NCBI RefSeq assembly: GCF_023922585.1
Contig: NZ_JAMFTN010000017.1
Span: 68,659-132,658 of the forward strand
Origin: Aliidiomarina quisquiliarum
GTDB taxonomy: Bacteria; Pseudomonadota; Gammaproteobacteria; Enterobacterales; Alteromonadaceae
Length of the DNA stretch: 64,000 bases
Direction of reading: 5' to 3'
The number at the start of each line of letters is the position of its first letter. The first letter of the stretch is position 1. Made by a program: the position numbers and the translations under genes. This document shows positions 17,701 to 24,543 of this stretch, piece by piece. The notes under the pieces were generated by a model that was not told the origin of the DNA, did no database searches, and saw only the letters and a program-made list of their open reading frames with translations.

Positions 17701-20552
17701 TCAAACCGCTCGTCGGCAAACATATAAGGAAAGTAGGTGGTATTGCTTAAGCTTTCATTGGTTGAACTTACGAGCAAGTCGTAAGAGCCCGGTGCCCAGG
17801 CGCCCCAATTTATCTGGTTTTGTGAATTAGGGTTCCAATAACTTAAGTTTGTTCTGCCGCTAAAATCAGGGTCGTTGTTAATTCTGACTTCAAAATTAAT
17901 GGCGTCATTTTTTACCCGAATGAGGGTAGATAAAAAGCCATCGTCATCGATTTCTATATTCGCTTCATCTCGAATGCGTTCGAAGTAACCGGCTAATGTT
18001 AGTCCTACGCCAACGTCAGGCAGGCTAAGTGGAGGTTCGTAGGCTAAGAACGCGCCCGTACCACGGAATGTTTCACCGTTTTTATATGCTTCGATTAAGG
18101 CAATTAAAGCGTCTAGGTTTTCACCAGCTAAGGCAGCATAAATTATCCCCGAGTCAAAGCCTTGGCCATTAAGCTGAATGCCACTATAGGGTGCAAAGAA
18201 GTTGTATAAGTTTTGGCTGTTGCCGGCTAAGGTGAGTTGTTCACCGTTGTCATCGAAAAACAGCATGACTGCGACACTAGCGAGATCAAAGTCGACAGTG
18301 ATAGTGCCATTAGTTAATGGAATCACTCGGCCATTGTGATCCGAAACAAGGCCAGACCCCGCCGCGTAATTGAAGTTAAAATTGCCTGCTTGTGGGTGTT
18401 CTGAATGCGGCACAATATAACTGGCGAAAATAAAGTGATAATTACTGGTGTTGTCGAATGGGTTGTTGTGGTCATAGACATCAAGCAGCTCATAACCTTC
18501 GCCTTGCCAGTGGCCCCAGAAAATCCAAAGAGGCCCATGTTCGGTATCAATATAATATCCGCCTTCGGGCTGATTAGTATTAAGCTTGGCTGCATTTAAG
18601 GCTTGGAAATTCATATTAGATAAAGTGTCTTGCTGAGCTGTGATAGCGGGCAAGCTAGCAAAAGTATTAAGCCAAGTTCGATCAGCGCTAGTTAATAATA
18701 TTTTTTCTGTGTTACCACCAAGTGCACCGCCTAGCATCATATCGAGATTGCTAGGGGTGGTTTGTCCAGGCCCAAGTAACGGGCAAGGGAAGTTCACTAA
18801 ACAGTCGTTAATAAAAGCCATCATGCCATAGCCTTTAATAACCTCGGCGGTATTGGGGTCTTTTAATATAATTTCTAAGGCAGCTAATAGCGTGTCTATT
18901 CCCCAGTCTTCGTGGCCACTCATAAGCGCCACTATTTTTGTGCCGTTAACAATTACAGGGTTGGAACCTGTTTCTTGTAGCAAGATGAAGCTATTAAATA
19001 GGTCCATAATGCTACCCGAGCCCAGCATTAACCGGTCTGTTGTTTGGCCACTGTCGTAGCTAAAACTAATGATAATGTGTGCTTCCCCCTGACCGAAGTC
19101 GAGTTGGATCATACTGGTATGGCCGATTTTAAACTGTTTGCCATTCTCCATATAAACACCAGGGCCCATGGGCAACCTAAAGGAAATAAGTTGGTTTAGG
19201 TGCCAAGTATTAGCAATTGAGTTAGCTTCGCTTAAATCGTAAATGGGGTTATTGGTAAAAAGCTGTAAATAATCATGGTTGTTGTCAATATCATCGCCTA
19301 GTGAGTTGGTTAAGCTGTAATTTCCACTCGCCCAGCGAGCCCAGTTTATGTCTGAATTAGAGCTAGCAAAATAAGTACTGCTATTAAGGTAACCGTCTTG
19401 AGCCTCATTAACGTTACCGCCAAGAAACGTAAACGCAGGTGTAATAGCACTAATAACCAGCCGTTGCCCGTCTTCGGTTAGTCCGGCTAAGCTGCCATGG
19501 GGAGTAAAGCCAAGACCAAAAGGTGGTAAAGGCTCTGGTACTGGGTCGGGCTCAGGTTCAGGATCTGGTGTTGGAGTTGGATCTGGATCTGGTGTTGGAG
19601 TTGGATCTGGATCAGGTGTCGGGTCTGGATCGGGTTGTTGGTCTTCTATCACCTCGTCGGCGGCGTCTTTACCGGCGTCTTCGGCGGCTTGTTGGGTACT
19701 ATCATTAGTGGGTGATGTTGTTGGCAGTGGCGTACCAGACGGGCCAGTGCCAGCGGCAACAACAGCGGTGGTGTCGTCGGCAAGATCGTCATCGCTGACC
19801 GTGTCGGCCTCATCGTCGCCGCTTTCTTGTGGTTGGGTGCTTTGTTGTTGTAAAAACTCTACTGCTTCAGGTGGTGCAGGCATAGGTGGGGTATCGGCGT
19901 CCGGTACCCAGAAAGACTCTCCAATGCCAATCATTTGTGCGCCGGCAGTGTTGCTGATGAGCACCGAGCCTTGCTCAACCATAACGAAGGTACCGCTAGG
20001 TAAGTTGTAAAGGTTAGATTGGCCTGGCGGAACGTGTACCACCGTAAGCACGGTGCCACGAATTCCCATGGTGGCCACAGGGGTTTTGAATTCGACGTTC
20101 TCTGGTCGGGCACGACCGATAGCACCTGTCATGGCGCGCAGGCTACCCCGTAGAAGCTGAGTTTTTTGTTCGCCGGAAGCGGGGTCGTTTTCGTTGAATT
20201 GATAGCTAGAGATAGCAAAAACCGTATTGGGACGAATAGCAACTAGGGCGTCGTCTCGAAATCGGATTTGTGCGCTTGACGCCGCTTCAGTTTGAATAAT
20301 GTCGCTATTAAATAATGCCAAGCCACGTTGGGCAGGTTGTGTGTGTTGTTCGCGAGTTAGACTGACATTGCCATGAGCAAACATAAGCTGACCAACGTTT
20401 TCTTGATTGGTAGCGGTTTCGCTGCTGGTTTGTGCATAAGCAGATAGCAGCAAGGGAGCAAAGCAAAGGCTGAATAGCATTAAGCCTATGGCGTTAATGC
20501 GTAATAATTGCTTTGGTGTTTTACAGTGCAGCACCAATATTTTAGAAAACAT
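14751..20552 (-). CDS. Giant FecR-domain protein with six TbpB-barrel-like repeats (putative T11SS cargo)
   Basis: This 1933-residue exported protein has a long signal peptide (about 41 residues, SAYAQ, no lipobox) and then a FecR domain (about 55-210: QIRFRDDALVAIRPNTVF, ATMGIRGT). An acidic Ser/Thr-rich spacer and a Pro-Asp-Thr linker (about 304-342) follow. Six diverged repeats are marked by a W-G-x-W-x-x-G-x-Y-x-L box near residues 402, 674, 916, 1189, 1469 and 1767. Repeats then show a G-S-G-S-I-like strand, G-x-x-x-G-x-x-x-x-G-I-D-A-L-L and a final G-x-G-x-x-x-F. This resembles TbpB-type C-terminal beta-barrels, the hallmark of Slam substrates. The start is 9 nt after GGGAG and overlaps the upstream gene by 11 bp. 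Function is unknown; surface display or release with the upstream barrel is inferred. Confidence 0.75.
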   Translation of the reverse strand: MFSKILVLHCKTPKQLLRINAIGLMLFSLCFAPLLLSAYAQTSSETATNQENVGQLMFAHGNVSLTREQHTQPAQRGLALFNSDIIQTEAASSAQIRFRDDALVAIRPNTVFAISSYQFNENDPASGEQKTQLLRGSLRAMTGAIGRARPENVEFKTPVATMGIRGTVLTVVHVPPGQSNLYNLPSGTFVMVEQGSVLISNTAGAQMIGIGESFWVPDADTPPMPAPPEAVEFLQQQSTQPQESGDDEADTVSDDDLADDTTAVVAAGTGPSGTPLPTTSPTNDSTQQAAEDAGKDAADEVIEDQQPDPDPTPDPDPTPTPDPDPTPTPDPEPEPDPVPEPLPPFGLGFTPHGSLAGLTEDGQRLVISAITPAFTFLGGNVNEAQDGYLNSSTYFASSNSDINWARWASGNYSLTNSLGDDIDNNHDYLQLFTNNPIYDLSEANSIANTWHLNQLISFRLPMGPGVYMENGKQFKIGHTSMIQLDFGQGEAHIIISFSYDSGQTTDRLMLGSGSIMDLFNSFILLQETGSNPVIVNGTKIVALMSGHEDWGIDTLLAALEIILKDPNTAEVIKGYGMMAFINDCLVNFPCPLLGPGQTTPSNLDMMLGGALGGNTEKILLTSADRTWLNTFASLPAITAQQDTLSNMNFQALNAAKLNTNQPEGGYYIDTEHGPLWIFWGHWQGEGYELLDVYDHNNPFDNTSNYHFIFASYIVPHSEHPQAGNFNFNYAAGSGLVSDHNGRVIPLTNGTITVDFDLASVAVMLFFDDNGEQLTLAGNSQNLYNFFAPYSGIQLNGQGFDSGIIYAALAGENLDALIALIEAYKNGETFRGTGAFLAYEPPLSLPDVGVGLTLAGYFERIRDEANIEIDDDGFLSTLIRVKNDAINFEVRINNDPDFSGRTNLSYWNPNSQNQINWGAWAPGSYDLLVSSTNESLSNTTYFPYMFADERFETFSALNSVLTSVHAQQDLLTFKLGGGTGVNLSNAERIELGENSRIFVDLNNGNMGFELDFTYSADQTAVLRTLFGSGTVQEFYDSFIALQETTAGQQIVNLARMYGTFTGNENAGIDALLTGLYLAVQDNGGEATGFGLHYFLYCWMGNSCEVAPPYEPSFTVQTGLTERGFIYSGLGSQSDTQVSRLLSTTQSSSFNAPTSVHSNKLHYEFIGTINNITGGAFNTVHYNPYLPWGKFSWGSVAAGDYALYDAADTDHLNPNHPTQPFNYALSQSRSLSYSNAQDLFSNHYSGLLNFRYLGGTTINFDGGQTIRWTPDSEISIDLNTEQLTATFAFEFSEDQSALIRSLVGSGSIEELYSSYIDLAENGNDPVIQFARLVGTLTGFNSTIFPYFGDEYEVKALEGILAGMFIGLNDPDGLENYGFGTLAFLYCHLNNNCDFTDLPLIPGYNLTNAGMLIRHFNVLTESEQLRLTSFGTGIAPTELHTSSYSFVANSTATPFEMDTVTIPDHLNYTATNIAWGVWEPGSYSLTNAFGQSMPNHHYMPYMYSANTIEDSWLVDSLINYSYANHAPLVFDLYAGPGMSLLNRKRLELNPNSVIIVNPNATSGSATSPEVTIFLNFIYDPDTLDQHFSVFSNARMIDLYGEAGVLLYSADDNTIFNTGRFHGSFVANQNQTALDALMAGIFLNLWDETDQENVDAYGMFLFMNCLYNEMCQTTQYPGQYTVAQYWLGSSEALTFGRNDDLATRELVITSSADHSKIKLQENVMPLLIEQLSDSNFWFSVDSYFLDSAFNLDNFHSERFATNHGGHESDTGVIWGYWEPNSYYLGYEDPDQNDTYNANSNYHYIILEEPTSVSQLSYLSSMGTVSYDLAGTHFSLTNASSGTTLGMNSGQFAVNFVDATFDIFLGFEDTSTLEALQQDVFNLFDNNTVDLLGTGIFDRGQLTGRFFGAEAEGIAAIIEGITASEEILRGIGIFTREP
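19561..19608. repeat. 24-bp tandem duplication in the Pro-Asp linker
   Basis: The 24-bp unit at 19561-19584 is repeated without change at 19585-19608, within a longer degenerate tract (about 19525-19640). It encodes the repeating Pro-Asp-Pro-Thr linker of the FecR-domain protein. The unit is a multiple of three, so slippage would change linker length without breaking the frame. Confidence 0.85.
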
Positions 20553-21903
20553 AAGTTACACTCCCTTGGACTAACGATTGGTCTAGCTTAAAAAAGTCGA
20601 CGGACGATGTTTGGTTACGATATTGGCCAAACACTGAAAAGCGCCAGTGTTGCGATGGCATGAAAATCCATTCGACCCGAGCACGAATACTGTCGTCAGA
20701 TCGAATAGCGGCTTGGCCATGATTAAACACAGCAAAGCCTAGGTCGCTGTACTCCTGATTTTCATAACCCAGCGTGGTTAATATTTGGTTGCCGGGGCTG
20801 AGGAAGAAATCTGCATGGGCAGAAACAAACAATTTGGTAGCGTCGCCGCCTTGGCGGGAAATTTCTTTGACAACCAGCTCAACGTCGGTGCCGGCCTTTG
20901 CTCGTAAGCGCACTAATGGGCTGAGGGTATAACGCCATTCTACGTCGCCCGACCAAGCAATATAGTCGTTGCGGCCTTCGTGAAAGCGAAACTCGCGAAA
21001 GGCGCCATTGGCGAGTAGCTCGTGGTCTTTATTAAGGCTGCTTTGCCAACCAATGGTGAGGCCTATTTGGCTACGGTACGAGGCATTGTCGAGCCACAAC
21101 TGCGAGCCTTCTAAACCAAAACGAAGCTCGCTGTCGTTGCCAATACGGCTACCAACGAAAAGAGCGCCATGAACAATGTTGGTGTCGAAAATGCTTGCTT
21201 CGCTGTTATGGTTGATACGGGCTTGGGCAAGTAACGAGCCTTCCATAAAGGTACCGTCGGGGGCATTCCAGCGTTTCCATGCCATGCCGCGTACGTTGGT
21301 GTAACTGGTGCTGTCGGCTTCGAGAATAGCTAAGCCTTGTAAAATGGTGTTGGCAAACAAGTCAAAACTGTCGGGGTAATTTAAGTAGTTGCTGTCGTAG
21401 CCCATGTCGATAGACAAGGAAATAAGCCGAGGGCTTTCGGTGCCTTTTTGCCGGCGCTGGGCGACGATAACGCGAAAGCGGTCGATGGCCTCTTGTGCTC
21501 GTGTGGGGGCATTTAGGGTGTCGAGAAAGTTAAGCTGGCGCTCGGCCGAGTCGAGTTGGTTCAGTTGAATATAAACGGCCACTAGCTCAAGCCGTGCCCC
21601 CGCATGCTGAGGTTGCTTGGCAATAACTCGCTCAAGGGCCACCGAGGCTTCAAAGGGCTCGCCGCTGCGCACGGCAGCCACGCCGTACCAATAGTCAAAT
21701 TGGGGATTGCCAGCATGAATGGGCTCGTATTGACGAAACAGAGCAAAGGCTTGGTCGGCCCGCTGAGTGCTTAGCTGGTCGCGCCCTTGTTGAATAATTT
21801 GGGGTAATGCCAAGGTAGCAGATGAAGATTGGGCCAATGCAGGAGCAGCTTGCATAGCCACAACTGCGGCAACAAGGGCTGAGATAATAAACCTTTGCAA
21901 CAT
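20542..21903 (-). CDS. TPR plus outer-membrane beta-barrel protein (Slam/DUF560-like architecture)
   Basis: This 453-residue protein has a signal peptide (cleavage after ALAQ, about residue 25). An N-terminal TPR region (about 30-155: QADQAFALFRQYEPIH, QHAGARLELVAVYIQL) is followed by about 290 residues of barrel-like strands ending in VQGSVTYVF, a BamA-type terminus. TPR plus a C-terminal barrel of this size is the layout of Slam, the type XI secretion outer-membrane component. Its 3' end overlaps the FecR giant by 11 bp, which means translational coupling and stoichiometric expression. I infer that it exports or displays the giant. An unrelated TPR-porin is the main alternative. Confidence 0.72.
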   Translation of the reverse strand: MLQRFIISALVAAVVAMQAAPALAQSSSATLALPQIIQQGRDQLSTQRADQAFALFRQYEPIHAGNPQFDYWYGVAAVRSGEPFEASVALERVIAKQPQHAGARLELVAVYIQLNQLDSAERQLNFLDTLNAPTRAQEAIDRFRVIVAQRRQKGTESPRLISLSIDMGYDSNYLNYPDSFDLFANTILQGLAILEADSTSYTNVRGMAWKRWNAPDGTFMEGSLLAQARINHNSEASIFDTNIVHGALFVGSRIGNDSELRFGLEGSQLWLDNASYRSQIGLTIGWQSSLNKDHELLANGAFREFRFHEGRNDYIAWSGDVEWRYTLSPLVRLRAKAGTDVELVVKEISRQGGDATKLFVSAHADFFLSPGNQILTTLGYENQEYSDLGFAVFNHGQAAIRSDDSIRARVEWIFMPSQHWRFSVFGQYRNQTSSVDFFKLDQSLVQGSVTYVF

Positions 21904-22168
21904 ATTGAACGCCTTCTATTATATTTTTAATATTTAAGGTGCAATTTATGCGTGAGGTACTGGCCTAGCTAAAGAACCATGGAAACTGTCGCGTCGCCAA
22001 ATAGATTAAATAATACGCACGTAACCAAACTCTAGCATAAAAATTTCACATAGAATTAACTTTTATTAGACAAGTATAGTGAAGGTATTGATTACAACAA
22101 CCTAGAACTAACATTAATGCGCTACACTTACAGTTAGGTGATTATTATGCTAACGAGGAAGAACAACA
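21904..22168. other. Divergent intergenic region
   Basis: These 265 bp separate the minus-strand barrel/FecR operon from the plus-strand zinc-finger/YbjQ operon. The stretch is AT-rich and must hold both promoters. I find no convincing -35/-10 pair with 16-18 bp spacing, no clear palindrome and no small gene. Confidence 0.6.
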
Positions 22169-22597
22169 ATGACAGGTTCAAATGAAACAAGTGTCTGTGC
22201 AGAGTCTCGGGCTGTATTTACTGACTTGCTAACTAACGCCTTAACTCAACAAGACAGGCAGCGAGTGTTATTGCATGTAAAAAACTGCCCTGCCTGTGCC
22301 TCGGCCTTATTAGCCCAGCAGCACAGTCATACCTCTAATGTGGTGGCTTCTACCCCCAAAGATACGGGTTGGCTAATCAAATTGGCGTGGGTGCTTATTA
22401 TTGGGGCTGGCTTGGTAATTGGTGGGTTTTTATTGTGGGACCTGGGTATAGCTTTATGGTTTGATCGCTCGCAACCCATGTGGTTAAGAGCCGCCCTAGG
22501 CATTTTTTATGCGGGCTTTGCACTGCTATTTTTGGCTATTTTACGCGAACGCCTTACAGCTCGAAAAACGGATAAGTTTAGGAAGGTAAAACAATGA
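22169..22597 (+). CDS. Zinc-finger (anti-sigma-like) protein with two membrane helices
   Basis: This 142-residue protein starts at an ATG after GAGGAAGAAC. The N-terminal part has a Cys at about residue 10 and then HVKNCPAC, i.e. H-x3-C-x2-C, the zinc-binding pattern of ZAS anti-sigma domains (zf-HC2). Two membrane helices follow (about 70-90 and 108-130), and the C-terminus is basic. No sigma factor gene is next to it. The following ybjQ-like gene overlaps its stop (ATGA type), so the two are translationally coupled. It may bind a remote ECF sigma or only use the zinc fold; the target is unknown. Confidence 0.7.
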   Translation: MTGSNETSVCAESRAVFTDLLTNALTQQDRQRVLLHVKNCPACASALLAQQHSHTSNVVASTPKDTGWLIKLAWVLIIGAGLVIGGFLLWDLGIALWFDRSQPMWLRAALGIFYAGFALLFLAILRERLTARKTDKFRKVKQ

Positions 22598-22929
22598 AAG
22601 ACATACTTGTAGCAACGACTGAAAGTGTTGCAGGACACGAAATTGAAGCAACACTAGGGTTAGTTCGTGGTAACACTATTCGAGCCCGGCATGTGGGGCG
22701 CGATATTATGGCTGGATTGAAGAATATAGTGGGCGGTGAGCTGCACGATTACACTAAATTAATGGGCGAGGCCCGCGAGCAATCGATAGAACGAATGCTT
22801 ACCGAAGCACAAGCGTTAGGGGCCGACGCAGTGGTAGGTATGCGCTTTTCCACCTCGGTGGTAGCCCAGGCTGCGGCGGAAATATTGGTGTACGGCACCG
22901 CAGTTAAATTAAAGCCTCAGGCTAAATAA
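22594..22929 (+). CDS. YbjQ/UPF0145-family protein
   Basis: This 111-residue protein matches the UPF0145 (YbjQ, DUF74) family from start to end. Typical features are VATTESVAGHEIEATLGLVRGNTIRARHVGRDI, the MGEAREQSIERMLTEAQALGADAVVGMRF block and the VYGTAVKL ending. The family forms pentameric rings; its function is not established, although metal binding has been suggested. It overlaps the upstream zinc-finger membrane gene by 4 bp. The stop lies 1 bp from the end of the convergent selO gene. Confidence 0.88.
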   Translation: MKDILVATTESVAGHEIEATLGLVRGNTIRARHVGRDIMAGLKNIVGGELHDYTKLMGEAREQSIERMLTEAQALGADAVVGMRFSTSVVAQAAAEILVYGTAVKLKPQAK

Positions 22930-22930
22930 A

Positions 22931-24436
22931 TTAAGTACCACAAAAGGTATTGGCAATTTGTTCAGCCGCGGCCGGTGGCTGGGCAAGTTCAGTGGTTAAA
23001 TGAACCGAGTCGAATGGTGTTTGTAGCTGGGTTAATAGTGCCTGGAACATAGCCAGGTTGCCGCTGCTGCTTGCTTCATTTATGGCTTTGGCAATAAAGT
23101 GGTTACGCGGAATAATAGCCGGGTTAACTCGTTCGATAAGTGCTTTTGATCGATGATCGACGCGTTTCAGCCAACGACTTTTCCAAGCGGAAAATAGCTC
23201 TGGCTGGCTGAATAAGTTGGTGGTTGTTTGTGTATGCTCGTTAGGGCTTAGCTCGTGGGCTAATAAACGAAAGCCTAAAGTAAAGTCGATACTATGGGTT
23301 TCAAATAGCTCCAGCAGATCTTCAATGAGCAAACGGTCGCTAGCAAGGGGGGCATGAATGCCAATTTTCTGCGCGAACTTCGTTAACCATAATTGCTGAT
23401 AAGTAGGCTGGAAGCTGTCGAGCACAACCGATAAGCGCGCCAGTAAAGCTTCGTCTGCCTCTGTCGGCAAGCGTATAAGCTCAGCTAAAGACTCGGCAAA
23501 CCGAGTGACATTCCACTGGGCAATAATAGGCTGATTCACATAGCTATAGCGGCCGCGCTTGTCGATAAAGCTATACACCTGTGCCGCCGCATAGTGGTCC
23601 ATAAAGGCGCAAGGACCATAGTCGATGGTTTCACCATAAACGCTGGTGTTATCGGTATTCATTACACCATGAATAAAACCTAGGCTCATCCAGTGGGCCA
23701 CCAGGTTCGCTTGGCGTTGTAATACGGTGGCAATAAGTTCTAAGTAAGGGTTTTCAGCTGCAGCAAGTTCAGGGTAGTGGCGTTGAATAACATAATCGGC
23801 TAATTGTTTAACCCGTTCAGTGCCGCCGTGTACAGCGGCAAATTGAAAGGTGCCTACCCGAATATGGCTTGAGGCTACCCGAGTTAAAATTGCACCGGGC
23901 TCGGCTTTTTCTCGATACACCCAATTGCCGGTGGCCACCGCCGCTAATGCTCGAGTGGTAGGTACTCCTAACTGGTGCATGGTTTCGCTAACAAGGTATT
24001 CACGCAGCACCGGACCAATAGGCGAACGGCCATCGCCGCTTCTAGAAAAGGTAGTGCGGCCAGCGCCTTTTAGCTGAACATCTTGCAATTCACCCGCTTG
24101 ATTCAACACTTCACACAGCATTATGGCGCGGCCATCGCCTAATTGTGGATTAAAATGGCCAAACTGGTGACCTGCGTATGCTTGGCTAAAGGGTTGCGAC
24201 CATTCGGGCACAGCATTGCCGCTAAACACTTCTAGCGCTTCAGCCGTTGGCGTGGGTACATTGCTGCTGGCGGCCAACACAGTGGGAAGTTGCAGCTCCG
24301 CAGCAAGCACATGGTTATAGGCAATCCACTGTGGCGCCTTGGCAGGCGACGGGCGCGCGTCGGCAAAGAAAAAGTCTGGTAAGGCGCGATAACTAGTGCG
24401 TGCCTTTTTAGTTTGAGGTTGTGCAGCGGTTGTCAT
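22931..24436 (-). CDS. selO: Protein adenylyltransferase SelO (YdiU)
   Basis: This 501-residue pseudokinase-fold enzyme is slightly longer than E. coli SelO (478). Signature blocks are YAGHQFGHFNPQLGDGRA, LKGAGRTTFSRSGDGRSPIGP, HGVMNTDNTSVYGETIDYGP and DKRGRYSYVNQP. SelO transfers AMP from ATP to protein Ser, Thr or Tyr in redox homeostasis. The protein ends FCGT, so the Cys that replaces selenocysteine near the C-terminus of eukaryotic SelO is present at the third position from the end. It is convergent with the ybjQ-like gene and divergent from the disrupted dgt gene. Confidence 0.93.
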   Translation of the reverse strand: MTTAAQPQTKKARTSYRALPDFFFADARPSPAKAPQWIAYNHVLAAELQLPTVLAASSNVPTPTAEALEVFSGNAVPEWSQPFSQAYAGHQFGHFNPQLGDGRAIMLCEVLNQAGELQDVQLKGAGRTTFSRSGDGRSPIGPVLREYLVSETMHQLGVPTTRALAAVATGNWVYREKAEPGAILTRVASSHIRVGTFQFAAVHGGTERVKQLADYVIQRHYPELAAAENPYLELIATVLQRQANLVAHWMSLGFIHGVMNTDNTSVYGETIDYGPCAFMDHYAAAQVYSFIDKRGRYSYVNQPIIAQWNVTRFAESLAELIRLPTEADEALLARLSVVLDSFQPTYQQLWLTKFAQKIGIHAPLASDRLLIEDLLELFETHSIDFTLGFRLLAHELSPNEHTQTTTNLFSQPELFSAWKSRWLKRVDHRSKALIERVNPAIIPRNHFIAKAINEASSSGNLAMFQALLTQLQTPFDSVHLTTELAQPPAAAEQIANTFCGT

Positions 24437-24467
24437 AAAACACCTAAACGACGAATGGACCGTTACT

Positions 24468-24496
24468 TTAACATTGTCTCTTTACCACCGTATACT
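24468..24496 (+). promoter_or_regulatory. Sigma-70 promoter of the dgt gene
   Basis: TTAACA (24468-24473) and TATACT (24491-24496) are separated by exactly 17 bp and lie about 48 bp upstream of the dgt ATG at 24544. Both boxes are close to consensus, so the disrupted gene probably still has its promoter. Confidence 0.5.
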
Positions 24497-24543
24497 GAAG
24501 TACATGGGCTGATATTGCTAATAATTGGGAGTTGCTTGTTCAA

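Noticed and set aside
14751-20552. Reading the FecR protein as a classical FecR/FecI surface-signalling regulator
   Set aside because: It is exported in full with a cleavable signal, has no adjacent sigma or TonB receptor gene, and its bulk is repeat barrels.
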